Assembly (NCBI GenBank): GCA_034521975.1
Contig: JAXHLR010000006.1
Location: 372,001 to 436,000 of the forward strand
Reading direction: 5' to 3'
Length of the DNA stretch: 64,000 bases
DNA from: Acidimicrobiales bacterium
GTDB taxonomy: Bacteria; Actinomycetota; Acidimicrobiia; Acidimicrobiales; SKKL01
Of the stretch, positions 1 to 8,911 are shown piece after piece. Every line of letters starts with the position of its first letter. The stretch's first letter is position 1. The position numbers were made by a program, and so were the translations under genes. Below the pieces are notes generated by a model that was given only the letters and a program-made list of their open reading frames with translations, was not told where the DNA came from and made no database searches.

Positions 1-202
1 CATCGCCGACGATCGGGGCACGGCATCCGCCGGTGCGATAGTGCCATGTTGGTCGGCCCCAGCCCCGCCCGCAACCATCGTGGCGGCGACCACGGCAGGA
101 TCCGCACCCAGATCCCGCGCGATGGCGGTCCCACGGGACGGTTTCGGTCATAGACTGCCAGGAGGTCTGACGGGCGGGCACGTGGCCGGTTCGGGGAGCG
201 GC
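1..202. other. Window-edge region upstream of the flippase-like gene
   Basis: No convincing gene is visible in these 202 bases. A minus-strand ATG at bases 3-1 could begin a gene running off the left edge, but nothing of it can be read. On the plus strand there is a possible -10 element (TAGACT, 151-156) followed by a purine-rich AGGAGG (160-165). These are probably the promoter and leader of the downstream membrane-protein gene. Confidence 0.3.
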
Positions 203-1198
203 ATGGAAGCGACGAGCACACAATTCAGGCGCCGAGCGGTGCTGCTCGTCCGCGTCCTGGTGAGCGTCGGCTTCCTGGCGGTGCTGTTCACCCAGGTCGA
301 CGACGTCGACCCCGGCTCGCTGACCCCCACGTGGTCGTTCAGCACCATCATGTGGCTCGCCGGGGCCGCCGCGTTCACCTTCATCGGCATCGGCCTCTCC
401 ACCATGCGCTGGCAGCAGGTCCTCACCGCCATGGGGATCCACACCCGGTGGCGCCACCTGTTCTCCCACTACCTCGCCGGCCAGTTCATCTCCAACGTGT
501 TGCCCACCACCATCGGAGGCGACGTGGTGCGGGTGTCGCGCCTGTCCCAGGAAAGTGGCCACAGCCCCAGCACCTTCGCCTCGGTGGTGCTCGAACGCCT
601 CAGCGGCTGGCTGGTGCTTCCGCTCATCACCTTCGCCGGTCTCCTGGCGAACCCCGGCCTGCGTCAGCTGGGAGCCGCCACCGCCCTGGCCGCCGCCGTC
701 GCGGCCGCGACCCTCACCGCCCTGGTGCTCGTCGTGGTCCTCGTCGCCGACGTGCGCCTGGGCGGGCGATTCGCACGCCGCGAGGGCTGGTCCCGCTTCG
801 CCGGAGCGGTCCACGAAGGCATGACCCACTTGCGCAAGCAGCCCCTCGCCGCCACCTCGGTCCTCGCTGCCGGCGTCCTCTACCAGCTGGTGATGGTGGT
901 CGCCGCGCTGATGGCGAGCCAGGCCCTCGGCATCAGCGCGCTCGGGCTCACCGCGATGCTCACGTTCCTCCCGGCCGTCCTCGTCATCCAGGTCCTGCCC
1001 GTCGGCATCTCGGGCTTGGGTCTGCGCGAGGCCGCCTTCGTGATCTTTCTCGGTCCCCTCGGCGTCCCCACCGAGCAGGCGATCGCGCTCGGGCTCTGCC
1101 TCTATCTGCTCAACGTGGTCACCAGCCTCCCCGGCGCTCCGGCGTTCGCCATCGGACCTCGCCGGCACAATCCTGCCGCCAGCGGAGCCTTGGCATGA
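203..1198 (+). CDS. Flippase-like (LPG synthase transmembrane-type) integral membrane protein
   Basis: This predicted multi-pass inner-membrane protein of 331 residues resembles the transmembrane domain of lysylphosphatidylglycerol synthases (UPF0104 / flippase-like family), which move lipids or lipid-linked molecules across the membrane. The family hallmark is visible: a conserved loop NVLPTTIGGDVVR at about residues 98-110, followed by VVLERLSGW near 128-136, among hydrophobic helices. The soluble aminoacyl-transferase domain of MprF is absent, so lysyl transfer is not expected. ATG 203 follows a GGGGAG ribosome site by four bases; an in-frame GTG at 182 is an alternative. Its stop overlaps the start of the PAP2-type gene (ATGA), so the two are translationally coupled and probably act on the same lipid carrier. 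The substrate is unknown. Confidence 0.75.
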   Translation: MEATSTQFRRRAVLLVRVLVSVGFLAVLFTQVDDVDPGSLTPTWSFSTIMWLAGAAAFTFIGIGLSTMRWQQVLTAMGIHTRWRHLFSHYLAGQFISNVLPTTIGGDVVRVSRLSQESGHSPSTFASVVLERLSGWLVLPLITFAGLLANPGLRQLGAATALAAAVAAATLTALVLVVVLVADVRLGGRFARREGWSRFAGAVHEGMTHLRKQPLAATSVLAAGVLYQLVMVVAALMASQALGISALGLTAMLTFLPAVLVIQVLPVGISGLGLREAAFVIFLGPLGVPTEQAIALGLCLYLLNVVTSLPGAPAFAIGPRRHNPAASGALA

Positions 1199-2127
1199 GC
1201 CGCACCGAGGATCCTGGGCTCCCCGCCGACCACCAGTCGGTGAACGCCCCCGACTCGGCGGCGCCCGATGACAACTCGGCAACCCTGGCGCTGGCCGCAC
1301 AGGAGGTCCACGCCAAGCGGCTGCGCTGGTGGCGTGAGGTCATCTACGTCACCACCTTCTTCCTCATCTACTCATGGACCAGGAACCAGTTCGGCTCGGC
1401 GTCGCTCGACAGCCGGCGGGCCTATGAACACGCCAAGCTCATCATCGACATCGAGGCGTTCGTCGGCCTCTACCACGAAGCCACGATCCAGAGCTGGTTC
1501 CTCGGCCACACCTGGTTCATCCAGTTCTGGAACGTGTTCTACGGCACCTTCCACTTCGCGGTCACCATCGGCGTGTTCATCTGGCTGTTCGCTCGCCGGC
1601 GCTCCTACTACGCGGCCTGGCGCAACACCCTCGCCTTCACCACCGCCCTGGCCCTCATCGGCTTCAGCCTCTTCCCCCTCATGCCTCCACGCCTGCTCTG
1701 CGACGACTGCGACTGGGGCGCCGGCCAGGCCGATCCCGCCTTCGACCCCGATGACTACCCCTTCGTCGACACGCTCGACCAGCACGGGGGGCTGTGGTCG
1801 TTCAACCAAGGGAACATGTCGCGGGTCTCCAACCAGTACGCGGCCATGCCCAGCCTGCACTTCGCGTGGTCGTCCTGGTGCGCGTTGGCGATCTGGTCGC
1901 TGGCCCGGCACCGCTGGGCCCGGGTCCTCGCTGCGCTCTACCCCCCGGCGACGCTGTTCGCGGTGGTCGTCACCGCCAACCACTTCTGGCTCGACGCGGT
2001 GGGCGGGGCGCTCGTGCTCGGGGTCGGCTGGCTGCTCGGCACCCGCGTCGCCGCGTGGAACGACCGCCGCATCGCTCGCGAGCTCGTGGTGCCCCAGCCT
2101 CGTGACCGGTCCCTGAACTCCGCCTGA
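1195..2127 (+). CDS. PAP2-superfamily (Aur1/Ipt1-like) membrane phosphatase or phosphotransferase
   Basis: This 310-residue integral membrane protein belongs to the phosphatidic-acid phosphatase type 2 superfamily, in the branch related to inositol phosphotransferases. The hydrophilic N-terminus (about 45 residues) is followed by about six helices. Catalytic motifs are seen in order: MPSLH at about 218-222 (acid/base histidine) and NHFWLDAVGG at about 262-271 (nucleophilic histidine). Family members dephosphorylate lipid phosphates or transfer phospho-headgroups on the outer face of the membrane. The start overlaps the stop of the flippase-like gene by four bases. The pairing suggests a lipid-carrier or glycolipid step, for example recycling a polyprenyl phosphate, but this is inference. 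Confidence 0.75.
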   Translation: MSRTEDPGLPADHQSVNAPDSAAPDDNSATLALAAQEVHAKRLRWWREVIYVTTFFLIYSWTRNQFGSASLDSRRAYEHAKLIIDIEAFVGLYHEATIQSWFLGHTWFIQFWNVFYGTFHFAVTIGVFIWLFARRRSYYAAWRNTLAFTTALALIGFSLFPLMPPRLLCDDCDWGAGQADPAFDPDDYPFVDTLDQHGGLWSFNQGNMSRVSNQYAAMPSLHFAWSSWCALAIWSLARHRWARVLAALYPPATLFAVVVTANHFWLDAVGGALVLGVGWLLGTRVAAWNDRRIARELVVPQPRDRSLNSA

Positions 2128-2197
2128 ACCACGCCTGAACCCCACGGCACCACCCGGTGACGTGGTGCGTCGTATCGTGCAGCGGTACGGTTTGGCT

Positions 2198-4087
2198 GTG
2201 GCTAGCACCGCCGACCCACCAACCGAACCGCCACCGAGACTGCTCGATCACATCGAATCGCCCGCCGATCTCACCCCGCTGACCCATGCCGACCTCGAAG
2301 GGCTCGCCGCCGAGATCCGTGAGTTCATCGTCGACGCGGTGAACAGCACCGGAAGCGGACACCTCGGTTCGAACCTGGGGGCGGTCGAGCTCACGCTGGC
2401 CCTGCACCGGGTGTTCGACTCGCCCAAGGACATCGTGCTGTTCGACACCGGCCACCAGGCCTATGTCCACAAGGTGCTCACCGGGCGCCGCGACCAGTTC
2501 GGCGGACTCCGCCAGGCAGGCGGCCTCTCCGGCTATCCGAGCCGCGACGAGTCCCCCCACGACTGGATCGAGAACAGCCACGCCTCCACGGTCATCAGCT
2601 ACGCCCACGGGCTGGCCACGGCGCAGCAGTACGAGGGCGGCGACGGTCGCCGGGTCATCGCCGTGATCGGCGACGGTTCGATGACCGGGGGCATGGCCTA
2701 CGAAGGGCTCAACAACCTGGGCCACAGCGGCCGCGATGCCATCATCGTGCTCAACGACAACGGGCGCTCCTACGCCCCGACGGTGTCCCGACTCGGCGAG
2801 TCGCTCAACCGACTGCGAGCCAACCCGTTCTATGTGCGCGAGACCACCCGCATGGAGCGGTTCCTCTGTCGCATCCCCCTGATCGGGAGGCTGCTGCGTC
2901 GCGGGTTCAACGCGACCCGCACCGCCGCCCGCGAGTTCTGGACCGAACCGACCACGTTCTTCGAGCAGCTCGGATTGCAGTACTACGGCCCGTTCGACGG
3001 CCACGACATCGCCGAGCTCGAGCGGGCGTTCCGCTACGCCGCTGAACTGAGCGGCCCCCAGATCGTCCACGTCATCACCCAGAAGGGCCGGGGCTACCCG
3101 CCCGCCGAGAACGACCACGTCAAGAACCTGCACGACATCGGAGGCGTCAAGCCGGGCAGCTACACCGCGGCCTTCGCCGAAGCCATCATCAAAGCCGGCG
3201 AGGAGCACCCCAACCTGGTGGCGCTCACCGCGGCGATGCCGGACTCCACCGGGTTGCTCCCCTTCGACGAGCGGTTCCCCGGCCGAATGATCGATGTCGG
3301 CATCGCCGAGCAACACGCGGTGACCTCGGCATCGGGCATGGCCATGGGTGGGCTGATCCCTGTCGTCGCGCTCTACTCGACCTTCCTCAGCCGTGCCTTC
3401 GACCAGGTGAACCTCGATGTCGCCCTCCACGGCCAGAAGGTCATCTTCTGCATCGACCGGGCCGGCATCACCGGCGACGACGGACCATCCCACCACGGCG
3501 TGCTCGACATGGTCCTGCTCTCCAAGGTCCCCGGAATGACCCTGCTCGCACCCTCGTCCTACCAGGAGCTGCAGGCGATGCTCCACGACGCCATCGCCAT
3601 CGCCGAGGGACCGGTCGCCATCCGCTGGCCCAAGACCGCGGCCCGCAACGTCACCGCCGACGAGGTGGGTGTCGGGTTCCGGGCACGGCAGTGGCGGCGC
3701 GGCTCCGACGTGTGCCTCATCGGCGTCGGCAAGATGCTGCAGACGGCGCTGGATGCCGCCGATGCCCTCGCCGACGAGGGCATCGAGGCCACGGTGTGGG
3801 ACCCGCGAGCCGTCACCCCCCTCGACCCCCAGATGGTCGCGGACGCCGCTGCCCATCCCTTGGTCGTCACCATCGAGGACGGCTACCGCGACGGCGGTGC
3901 AGGTTCGCTCATCTCCGACGCGGTCGACACGACCGCCGACGCGGCCGGATCCCTCGTCCCACCGGTGATGGTGCTCGGCGTGCCCACACGGTTCCTTCCC
4001 CACGGCAAGCCCGATGCCATCCTCGCCGAACTGGGACTCGACGCCCAAGGTGTGGCCGAACGGGTTCGTCGCCGCCTGTCGAACTGA
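2198..4087 (+). CDS. dxs: 1-deoxy-D-xylulose-5-phosphate synthase
   Basis: DXS condenses pyruvate and glyceraldehyde 3-phosphate into DXP with thiamine diphosphate, the first step of the MEP isoprenoid pathway; DXP also feeds thiamine and pyridoxal synthesis. The protein of 629 residues matches the family length. Visible motifs are the TGHQAY substrate/TPP histidine loop (84-89), the TPP/Mg motif from GDGSM (158) to VLNDN (184), and the catalytic glutamate in GIAEQHAV (E371). The C-terminal transketolase domain is complete. GTG 2198 is chosen because a -10 element TACGGT (2186-2191) lies six bases before it and no ribosome site is seen, as in leaderless mRNAs. An upstream GTG at 2162 would add 12 residues but would place the -10 inside the gene. 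Confidence 0.95.
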   Translation: MASTADPPTEPPPRLLDHIESPADLTPLTHADLEGLAAEIREFIVDAVNSTGSGHLGSNLGAVELTLALHRVFDSPKDIVLFDTGHQAYVHKVLTGRRDQFGGLRQAGGLSGYPSRDESPHDWIENSHASTVISYAHGLATAQQYEGGDGRRVIAVIGDGSMTGGMAYEGLNNLGHSGRDAIIVLNDNGRSYAPTVSRLGESLNRLRANPFYVRETTRMERFLCRIPLIGRLLRRGFNATRTAAREFWTEPTTFFEQLGLQYYGPFDGHDIAELERAFRYAAELSGPQIVHVITQKGRGYPPAENDHVKNLHDIGGVKPGSYTAAFAEAIIKAGEEHPNLVALTAAMPDSTGLLPFDERFPGRMIDVGIAEQHAVTSASGMAMGGLIPVVALYSTFLSRAFDQVNLDVALHGQKVIFCIDRAGITGDDGPSHHGVLDMVLLSKVPGMTLLAPSSYQELQAMLHDAIAIAEGPVAIRWPKTAARNVTADEVGVGFRARQWRRGSDVCLIGVGKMLQTALDAADALADEGIEATVWDPRAVTPLDPQMVADAAAHPLVVTIEDGYRDGGAGSLISDAVDTTADAAGSLVPPVMVLGVPTRFLPHGKPDAILAELGLDAQGVAERVRRRLSN

Positions 4088-4132
4088 GCCAGGCACCGCT
4101 CGCTCCCCGACCCGGCGCCTAGGGTCGTGGCG

Positions 4133-5038
4133 ATGTCGGTGATCGAGGTGGACGGCCTGACCAAGCGCTACGGAGACATCATCGCGGTCGACCACGTGTC
4201 GCTTCGCGTCGAGCAGGGCGAGATCTTCGGCATCCTCGGACCGAACGGAGCGGGCAAGACCACCACCGTCGAATGCCTCCAGGGGCTACGCCGCTACGAC
4301 AGCGGGCAGGTCCGCGTGCTCGGCCTCGATCCCATGGCCCGTCCTCGTGAGCTGCTCCGCCGCATCGGTTCACAGCTCCAGGAGTCAGCACTGCCCGATC
4401 GCATGCGGGTCTGGGAAGCGCTCGATCTCTTCGCGTCGGTCAGCTCCGCCGGCCCCGACTGGCGCGAGCTGCTGACCACCTGGGGACTGTCCGAGCAGTC
4501 CCGGCAGAGCTTCGCGTCACTCTCCGGCGGCCAGCGCCAACGCCTCCTCGTGGCGCTGGCGCTGGTGAATGATCCCGAGGTCGTGTTCCTCGACGAGCTC
4601 ACCCAGGGACTCGACCCGAGCGCCCGGCGGGTGGCGTGGGAACTGATCCGACAGGTGCGCGACCGGGGAGCCACCGTGGTGCTCGTGACCCACCACATGG
4701 ACGAGGTCGAGCACCTCTGTGATCGGGTGGCGATCATCGACCACGGGCGGGTGATCGCCGACGGGTCCCCGCACCAGCTGGTCGCCGAGGCGGCCCGGAC
4801 CGTCACCGTGAGGTTCACCACCGATGCCGACGTGGGCTGGCTGGCCGACGGGCAGCACGTGTCCGGGGTGATCAGACACGGTCGGTCGGTGGAGGTCACC
4901 GGTTCGGGACCGGTGCTTGCCATCGTGGCGTCGCTTCTCGTCGAACGGGGCCTCGTTCCCGACGACCTGCGGGCCCAGCACCCCTCGCTCGAAGACGTCT
5001 ACCTCGAGCTCACCGGCGATCCGGGCAGCGGCGCATGA
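4133..5038 (+). CDS. ABC transporter ATP-binding protein (ABC-2/drug-exporter type)
   Basis: This cytoplasmic ATPase subunit (301 residues) powers an ABC exporter. It shows Walker A GPNGAGKTTT (about 37-46), the signature LSGGQRQR, Walker B VVFLDELTQGLDP (with the glutamate, but ELTQGLD rather than EPTNGLD) and the switch histidine in LVTHHMDE. The C-terminal about 75 residues form the extra domain typical of the CcmA/DrrA subfamily. A -10 element TAGGGT (4120-4125) sits seven bases before ATG 4133, suggesting a leaderless transcript; GTG 4127 is an alternative. The stop overlaps the permease start (ATGA), so this is a two-gene exporter. The substrate cannot be read from sequence. Confidence 0.9.
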   Translation: MSVIEVDGLTKRYGDIIAVDHVSLRVEQGEIFGILGPNGAGKTTTVECLQGLRRYDSGQVRVLGLDPMARPRELLRRIGSQLQESALPDRMRVWEALDLFASVSSAGPDWRELLTTWGLSEQSRQSFASLSGGQRQRLLVALALVNDPEVVFLDELTQGLDPSARRVAWELIRQVRDRGATVVLVTHHMDEVEHLCDRVAIIDHGRVIADGSPHQLVAEAARTVTVRFTTDADVGWLADGQHVSGVIRHGRSVEVTGSGPVLAIVASLLVERGLVPDDLRAQHPSLEDVYLELTGDPGSGA

Positions 5039-5775
5039 CCCGTCTCTTCGTCAAGCTCGTGTGGGTCGAGGCCAAACTGCTGGCTCGCGAACCGATTCTG
5101 CTCGTGTTCACCTTCGTGTTCCCGATCGTGGTCATGGTGGTGCTGTTCGGGGTGTTCGGATCACAGCCGACCGCCGAGTTCCGGTTCGCCCGCCCGATCG
5201 ACTACTACCAGGCGAGCTACCTGGCGGTGGTGATCGCCGCCCTCGGACTCGTCGCGCTTCCCGTCCACGTCGCCACCTATCGCGAGCAGGGGGTGCTCCG
5301 ACGGTTCCGCGCCTCGTCGGTCCCGGCCAGTGGTGTGCTCGGTGCCCAGCTGGTGGTCACCCTGGGCCTGGCCGCCGTGGGTGGGCTCACCCTGGTCGTC
5401 GTCGGCGCCGTGGTCTATGACGCGAACGCACCCGCCTCGACCCTGGGGGCGGTGGCCGGGTTCGCGCTCGGCGCGCTGAGCTTCCTCGCCCTCGGGTTCC
5501 TCATCGGCAGCCTGGCCCGCACCGCACGAGCGGCCCAAGCCATCGGCATGCTGGCCTTCTTCCCGATGTGGCTGCTGTCGGGGGCCGGTCCACCTCCCGA
5601 TGTACTCTCCGACGGCATGCGCCAGGCCAGCGACCTCCTGCCGCTCACCTACGCCGTGCTGGCCATCCAGGACCCATGGCTCGGCCATCCGACATCGACA
5701 TCGGCGGTCGTGGTGCTCGCCGCGATGCTGGTGATCGCGAGTGCCGGGGCGGTGCGCGTCACCCGCAACGTGTAG
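5035..5775 (+). CDS. ABC-2 type transporter permease
   Basis: This 246-residue membrane subunit has six predicted helices and belongs to the ABC-2 permease family used by DrrB-like exporters and by lipid or polysaccharide exporters. The N-terminal helix is followed by an extracellular loop and the characteristic block that includes TYREQGVLRRFRASSVP (about 82-98). It overlaps the ATPase gene by four bases and is its partner. It converges on the nfuA-like gene with only six bases between stops. Position downstream of dxs and two lipid-related membrane genes makes export of a lipid or isoprenoid-linked compound possible, but drug or peptide export is equally compatible. Confidence 0.85.
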   Translation: MTRLFVKLVWVEAKLLAREPILLVFTFVFPIVVMVVLFGVFGSQPTAEFRFARPIDYYQASYLAVVIAALGLVALPVHVATYREQGVLRRFRASSVPASGVLGAQLVVTLGLAAVGGLTLVVVGAVVYDANAPASTLGAVAGFALGALSFLALGFLIGSLARTARAAQAIGMLAFFPMWLLSGAGPPPDVLSDGMRQASDLLPLTYAVLAIQDPWLGHPTSTSAVVVLAAMLVIASAGAVRVTRNV

Positions 5776-5781
5776 CCGGGA

Positions 5782-6447
5782 TCAGCTGTAGTAGGGGTTC
5801 TCGCCGGCGTCGTGGTCGGTGACGTCGATGATCTCGGTGACCTCGGGGATGGCGGCCTTGATCTGGGCCTCGATGCCCTGGCGCAGGGTCATGGCGCTGA
5901 CCGCGCACCCCTGACAGCCGCCCCCCATCGAGAGGTAGACCTTGGTGTCCTCGACGCCGGTGAGGCTGGCGAACCCCCCGTGGGCCGCCAACATGGGGTT
6001 GACCGACTGCTCGAGGAGCTGGGTCACCTTCTCGGCGATGTCGCCGTGGAGGTCGAGCTCGACACCGGCCAGCGGATCGGGGCGGTTGGGGTTGCGGATG
6101 ACCAGACCACCTTGGCCGGCGTTGGCCGGAAGGTCGAGGGTGGCGCCCGCCAGCTTGTCGACGCTGTCGGCGGGCACGATCACGGTGAGTCCACCGTCGG
6201 TGACGACCGAATCACCCTCGGCCGCGTCGGCGATGGGCTCGAAGGCCAGGTCATAGGCGTACTCGACGCCGCTGGCCCCCACGACCTCGATGCGCAGTCC
6301 CAGCGTGTCGGGATCTTCCTCGGCGCCACGGATCTCGAGCACCTTGTCGCGGGCCTCGTCGGTGACGAGGATCACCGAGTCGGCGGTGCGCTCCTCGGTT
6401 CCGGCCTCGGCCTCGGTGGCGGATGCGGTGGAAGTCTCTGATGCCAT
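5782..6447 (-). CDS. NfuA-like iron-sulfur cluster carrier (HesB-like plus NifU C-terminal domain)
   Basis: This cytoplasmic protein of 221 residues delivers [4Fe-4S] clusters to apo-enzymes. The N-terminal about 35 residues are acidic and low-complexity. A HesB/IscA-like domain follows (about 25-120) without its cysteines, as in E. coli NfuA. The C-terminal NifU domain carries the CxxC cluster ligands in GGGCQGCAVS (C178 and C181). ATG 6447 is favoured because a perfect -10 TAGAAT (6460-6455 on the minus strand) lies seven bases upstream, typical of a leaderless mRNA; longer in-frame extensions lack support. No suf genes adjoin it. Confidence 0.85.
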   Translation of the reverse strand: MASETSTASATEAEAGTEERTADSVILVTDEARDKVLEIRGAEEDPDTLGLRIEVVGASGVEYAYDLAFEPIADAAEGDSVVTDGGLTVIVPADSVDKLAGATLDLPANAGQGGLVIRNPNRPDPLAGVELDLHGDIAEKVTQLLEQSVNPMLAAHGGFASLTGVEDTKVYLSMGGGCQGCAVSAMTLRQGIEAQIKAAIPEVTEIIDVTDHDAGENPYYS

Positions 6448-6577
6448 GGGTCGAATTCTAACGGCCCAGCTCGGTTTTTCGCCCCGCGCGGTCCTCGACG
6501 CTCCACCGAGGGGCCGGTAGCGGTGCCGTACGATGCGCGGGGCCCGTGTTCGACGGCCCCGATCGGAGGAGCCCACC

Positions 6578-7405
6578 GTGACCGACCAACCCGACGCCAC
6601 CGAGGACGACCCGGTCCTCTACGCGGTGAGCGATCACGTCGCCACCATCACCCTCAACCGACCCGACCGGATGAACGCCATCTCGGTGCCGATGCTGCAG
6701 CACCTGGCCACCCGGCTGGCCCAGGCCGACCTCGACGACGAGGTCAGGGTGGTGATCATCACCGGTGCGGGTCGCGCCTTCTGCGCCGGACTCGACATCA
6801 AAGACGCCATGGCCGGCACCGGGATCGGCAGCTCCAGTAGCGGAGCGGGCGGGGGCGGGCTTCGGCACCAGACCACCCGCGACCTGCCGACCATCGAGCT
6901 GTTCGAGATGGACACACCGGTCATCGGCGCCATCAACGGGGCTGCCGCCGGCTACGGCCTCGATCTCGCGCTCGGGTGCGACATCAGGCTCGTCGCCGAG
7001 GATGCCAAGATCATCACCGGCTTCGCCAAGCGGGGCGTGGTCCCCGAGAGCGGCGGCACCTGGTACCTGCCACGGTTGCTCGGTTGGGCCAAGGCCGCCG
7101 AGATCGGGTTTCTGGGTCGCGATCTCACCGGGGTCGAAGCAGCCGAGATGGGCCTCGTGAACCGGGCGATCCCAGGCGACCAGGTGATGGCCACAGCACA
7201 CGAGTGGGCCGGCGCCATCGCGGCCAACGCGCCATTGGCGGTCCAGGCCATGAAGCGCCTGTTCCGCCACGGCCTCACCGAGGACTTCCAGAGTCACAGC
7301 CACCACGTGCTGCTGCAGACCATGCTGTTGTTCCAGAGCGACGACTTCACCGAGGGCATCACCAGCTTCGCCGAGGGTCGCCCCCCGAGGTTCTCCGGCC
7401 GCTGA
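6578..7405 (+). CDS. Enoyl-CoA hydratase/isomerase family protein
   Basis: This crotonase-fold protein of 275 residues probably acts on an acyl-CoA in fatty-acid or branched-chain acid breakdown. Crotonase features are present: NRPDRMNAIS near 28-37, the oxyanion-hole segment AFCAGLDIKDA (about 65-75), a second oxyanion segment INGAAAGYGLDLALGCD, and an acidic residue in the position used by hydratases (VPESGGTWYLPRL). GTG 6578 is selected because GGAGGA (about 6565) precedes it; the -10 TACGAT (6529-6534) suits a short leader. It diverges from the nfuA-like gene. The precise substrate is not identifiable, and three separate crotonase paralogues lie in this window. Confidence 0.85.
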   Translation: MTDQPDATEDDPVLYAVSDHVATITLNRPDRMNAISVPMLQHLATRLAQADLDDEVRVVIITGAGRAFCAGLDIKDAMAGTGIGSSSSGAGGGGLRHQTTRDLPTIELFEMDTPVIGAINGAAAGYGLDLALGCDIRLVAEDAKIITGFAKRGVVPESGGTWYLPRLLGWAKAAEIGFLGRDLTGVEAAEMGLVNRAIPGDQVMATAHEWAGAIAANAPLAVQAMKRLFRHGLTEDFQSHSHHVLLQTMLLFQSDDFTEGITSFAEGRPPRFSGR

Positions 7406-7460
7406 ACCTCATCGTCGTGCCGCTCCCCCGACACCTCGCCCTCTCCCCCACCTTCGGCTG

Positions 7461-8888
7461 ATGCTGTTCCCCACCGTCGCCTTCGCGGTCTTCTTCGTGG
7501 TCGTCTTCACCGCCAACTGGGTGCTGCGACCCCACGAACGGCCGTGGCGGCTGTTCATGTTCGGCGCCAGCCTCTACTTCTACGCCTACTGGGACGTCCG
7601 CTTCGTCGCACTCATCGTCTTCTCGATCGTCGCCAACTGGTTGTTCGGCCGGGCAACGGCCGCCTCGCTCGCCCCCGACGACTCCAAGACCGGTCCGAGC
7701 CGGGCCCTGGTCGTCATGGCGGTGGCGGTCAACCTGGGGGTGCTGGGCTTCTTCAAGTACTACGGCTTCTTCGTCGAGTCGCTGCTGGCGCTCGGCGACC
7801 GGTTCGGTGTCGACCTCTCACCGCCGCTGCTCGACGTGATCCTCCCCGTCGGCATCTCGTTCTTCACCTTCCAGGCGATGAGCTATGTGATCGACATCGG
7901 ACGGGGCCAGATCCAGACCATGCCCCTGCTCGACTTCGCGGTGTACCTGAGCTTCTTCCCCCAGCTCGTCGCGGGACCGATCGTGCGGGCCTCGGAGTTC
8001 GCCCCTCAGCTGGCCGAACGGCCCGATCCGCGACACGTGCGCATGCCCGAGGCGTTCCGGCTGATCTTTCGTGGCCTGTTCAAGAAGATGGTGATCTCGA
8101 GCTTCCTCGCTACGAACATCGTCGACCCGGTGTTCGCCAACCCCGGGCAGTTCAGCGCGCTCGAGAACCTGTTCGCCGTCTACGGCTACGCCATCCAGAT
8201 CTATGCCGACTTCAGCGGCTACACCGACATCGCCATCGGGTGCGCGCTGTTGCTGGGGTTCCGGTTCCCGCAGAACTTCGACAAGCCCTACCGGGCCCTG
8301 TCGATCCAGGAGTTCTGGCGCCGCTGGCACATGACCCTGTCGCGCTGGCTGCGGGACTACCTCTACATCCCCCTCGGCGGCAACCGCGGGACGCCGGCGT
8401 TCGTGCATCGCAACCTGTTCCTCACCATGCTGCTCGGCGGCCTGTGGCACGGAGCAGCCTGGACCTTCGTGGCCTGGGGTGCGCTCCACGGTGCCTACCT
8501 GATCGTGGAGCGGGTGGTGAAGCAGCAGTGGACGCCCCGCGGGTACCCGTTGCCGGTGGTGCGGGCCGGGCAGTGGCTGCTCACCTTCCACCTCGTGTGC
8601 TTCGCCTGGGTCTTCTTCCGGGCCGAGACCTTCACCCAGGCCACCGAACTGCTGGGCCGGATCGCCTCCGCCGGTGGCACCGGACCGATGCTGACCCTGC
8701 TCGTCGCGGCCACCATCCTGGCCAGCCTGGCCATGCAGTTCGTTCCCGACGAGCTGGCCGTGCGGGCCGAACGGCTCGCGGCGGCGACCCCGCTGGCGGT
8801 CTACGCGGTGGCCCTCGCCGTGGGGTTCACGGTGATGGACGCGTTGGGACCCGAGGGCGTCGCCCCGTTCATCTACTTCCAGTTCTGA
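7461..8888 (+). CDS. MBOAT-family membrane-bound O-acyltransferase (AlgI-like)
   Basis: This 475-residue polytopic membrane protein transfers an acyl group, typically acetyl, to an extracytoplasmic polysaccharide or other hydroxyl acceptor. MBOAT hallmarks are seen: SYVIDIGRG (about 141-149), FWRRWHMTLSRWLRDYLYIPLGGN (read as blocks within 285-308, histidine H290) and the catalytic histidine in LLGGLWHGAAWTF (H330), then WGALHG (339-344). Length and helix pattern match AlgI/PatA/DltB-like proteins. Its stop faces that of an SGNH-hydrolase-like membrane protein 23 bases away. AlgI-type enzymes commonly work with an SGNH partner (AlgJ/AlgX, PatB), so the pair is likely one polysaccharide O-acylation module. 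Confidence 0.88.
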   Translation: MLFPTVAFAVFFVVVFTANWVLRPHERPWRLFMFGASLYFYAYWDVRFVALIVFSIVANWLFGRATAASLAPDDSKTGPSRALVVMAVAVNLGVLGFFKYYGFFVESLLALGDRFGVDLSPPLLDVILPVGISFFTFQAMSYVIDIGRGQIQTMPLLDFAVYLSFFPQLVAGPIVRASEFAPQLAERPDPRHVRMPEAFRLIFRGLFKKMVISSFLATNIVDPVFANPGQFSALENLFAVYGYAIQIYADFSGYTDIAIGCALLLGFRFPQNFDKPYRALSIQEFWRRWHMTLSRWLRDYLYIPLGGNRGTPAFVHRNLFLTMLLGGLWHGAAWTFVAWGALHGAYLIVERVVKQQWTPRGYPLPVVRAGQWLLTFHLVCFAWVFFRAETFTQATELLGRIASAGGTGPMLTLLVAATILASLAMQFVPDELAVRAERLAAATPLAVYAVALAVGFTVMDALGPEGVAPFIYFQF

Positions 8889-8911
8889 ACCTCGGCGAGG
8901 CTCAGCTCAAC
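8889..8911. terminator. Short intergenic hairpin between convergent acyltransferase and SGNH genes
   Basis: The 23-base gap holds a small palindrome (CCTCGGCGAGG, about 8890-8900), followed by the iterated sequence GCTCAGCTCAACTCAGCTCA. It could serve as a weak bidirectional terminator. There is no U-tract on either strand. Confidence 0.3.

Noticed and set aside
1970-4195. Long minus-strand open frame (741 codons) opposite dxs
   Set aside because: Composition is Gly/Asp/Val/Arg-rich without any domain, as expected for the antisense of a high-GC gene; the plus strand encodes unmistakable DXS.
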